A stretch of 14,593 nucleotides of DNA from Myxococcales bacterium (GTDB taxonomy: Bacteria > Myxococcota > Polyangia > Fen-1088), in NCBI GenBank assembly GCA_003159055.1, contig PMLH01000211.1, positions 1 through 14,593 on the forward strand, given 5' to 3'. The notes under the pieces are model-generated. The model did no database searches, was not told where the DNA came from, and saw only the letters and a program-made list of their open reading frames with translations. Position numbers and translations under genes: made by a program. Positions within the stretch are counted from its first letter, which is position 1. Each line of letters begins with the position of its first letter. Shown piece after piece: positions 13,917 to 14,593 of the stretch.

Positions 13917-14593
13917 ATGACGGCTCTAAGCATCATCGGCGCGATCGTGGCGGCAGCGATAGCCGGGATCGTCGCATTCCTACTGGGCCGGTCGAGCAAA
14001 CCGGACTCGGTGCCCGAGAGCGAGGAGGGACGAAGGCGTGTCCTCGCCGCTGCCGACAGCGAAGCCGACGCCATCAAGCGTCAGGCTGGCATTGAGGCCA
14101 AGGAAGCCGCGCAGAAACTGCGCAACGAGGTCGAAAACGAGCTTCGCACGCGTCGCCAGGAGCTTGACCGCGCCGCCGCCGAGATTCGTGCCCGGGCGGA
14201 TTCGACCGATCGCCGCGATCGGGAGATGAAGGGCGAGCGGGAGAATCTGTCGCGCAAAGAAAAGCAGCTGATGGCGCGCGAACAGACCGCAGAGACGGTC
14301 GCTCGCGCTGCTGCCAGCCAAGCTGCCGAGGCGCGTACGCGACTGGAGAAGATTGCTGGCATCAGCGAGGCCGAGGCTCGCAAGCTGCTCACCGCGGAGG
14401 TTCAGGCCGAGGCCCGCGCCGCCGCGGCGGCCGAGGTGAAGCGCATTGAAGAGGAAGCTGCCGCCGAGGCAAAGCAAAAGGCGCAGCTGGTTCTTGGCGC
14501 CGCCGTGCAGCGCTACGCAAGCGAGTACGTGGCCGAGCGCACGGTCGCGGTGGTTCCGCTACCGTCCGACGACATGAAGGGCCGGATCATCGG
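13917..14593 (+). CDS. rny: Ribonuclease Y, 5' part (cut by window end)
   Basis: RNase Y is a membrane-anchored endoribonuclease that starts mRNA decay. Visible are 225 residues. The first is an N-terminal membrane anchor ([19 protein letters not shown], about 6-24). A long charged coiled coil follows (about 35-205), with the family segment [16 protein letters not shown] near 143-158. Then come [28 protein letters not shown], the lead-in and first residues of the KH domain. The rest of the KH domain and the catalytic HD domain lie outside the window. GGAAGAAG just before ATG 13917 serves as ribosome binding site. The nine-base gap after fau implies co-transcription. The length and order of parts seen agree with normal RNase Y. 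Confidence 0.95.
   Translation, partial: [225 protein letters not shown]

Overview
The window is GC-rich, gene-dense chromosomal DNA of ordinary housekeeping character. Its gene set and protein architectures are a dnaK C-terminus, an FHA-domain protein, an MshEN-HEAT protein, a recN / fau / rny group, and an rpsU-prmA-rsmE operon. This mix suggests a deltaproteobacterium in the broad sense, most likely Myxococcota and perhaps Polyangia. That assignment is inferred from gene content and composition; no rRNA or other phylogenetic marker was compared.

Left part, plus strand (1-4467): the 3' end of dnaK, a spacer with a strong hairpin and a degenerate CCGGNN repeat, and lgt (lipoprotein diacylglyceryl transferase) with an extended N-terminus. 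Then comes a compact three-gene run: a putative winged-helix protein, a tail-anchored protein with two FHA domains, and a short-form class I mannose-6-phosphate isomerase (manA).

Middle part, minus strand (9830 down to 4551): rpsU (bS21), prmA, rsmE, an RDD-family membrane protein, an MshEN-HEAT-repeat protein and ffh all point the same way with small gaps or overlaps. This looks like a translation and protein-targeting operon (ribosomal protein, ribosomal-protein methylase, 16S rRNA methylase, SRP GTPase) carrying two accessory genes of unknown role. A second CCGG-type repeat fills the gap between the convergent manA and ffh genes. Two start sites need non-ATG codons: rpsU at TTG with a GGAGG ribosome binding site, and prmA probably at a CTG that overlaps the rpsU stop codon.

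Right part, plus strand (about 9930-14593): an AT-rich divergent promoter region leads to a 60-residue protein of unknown function. A structured spacer follows, then nadK, recN, a structured spacer that is a good positional candidate for 6S RNA (ssrS), fau (5-formyltetrahydrofolate cyclo-ligase) and the 5' part of rny (RNase Y).

I see no mobile elements, CRISPR arrays, tRNA or rRNA genes. I found no convincing undescribed defence or biosynthetic system. The best leads are the prmA start, the Ffh M-domain insertion, the FHA/winged-helix pair, the two accessory genes in the ribosome operon, the 60-residue protein, the candidate 6S RNA and the CCGG repeats.
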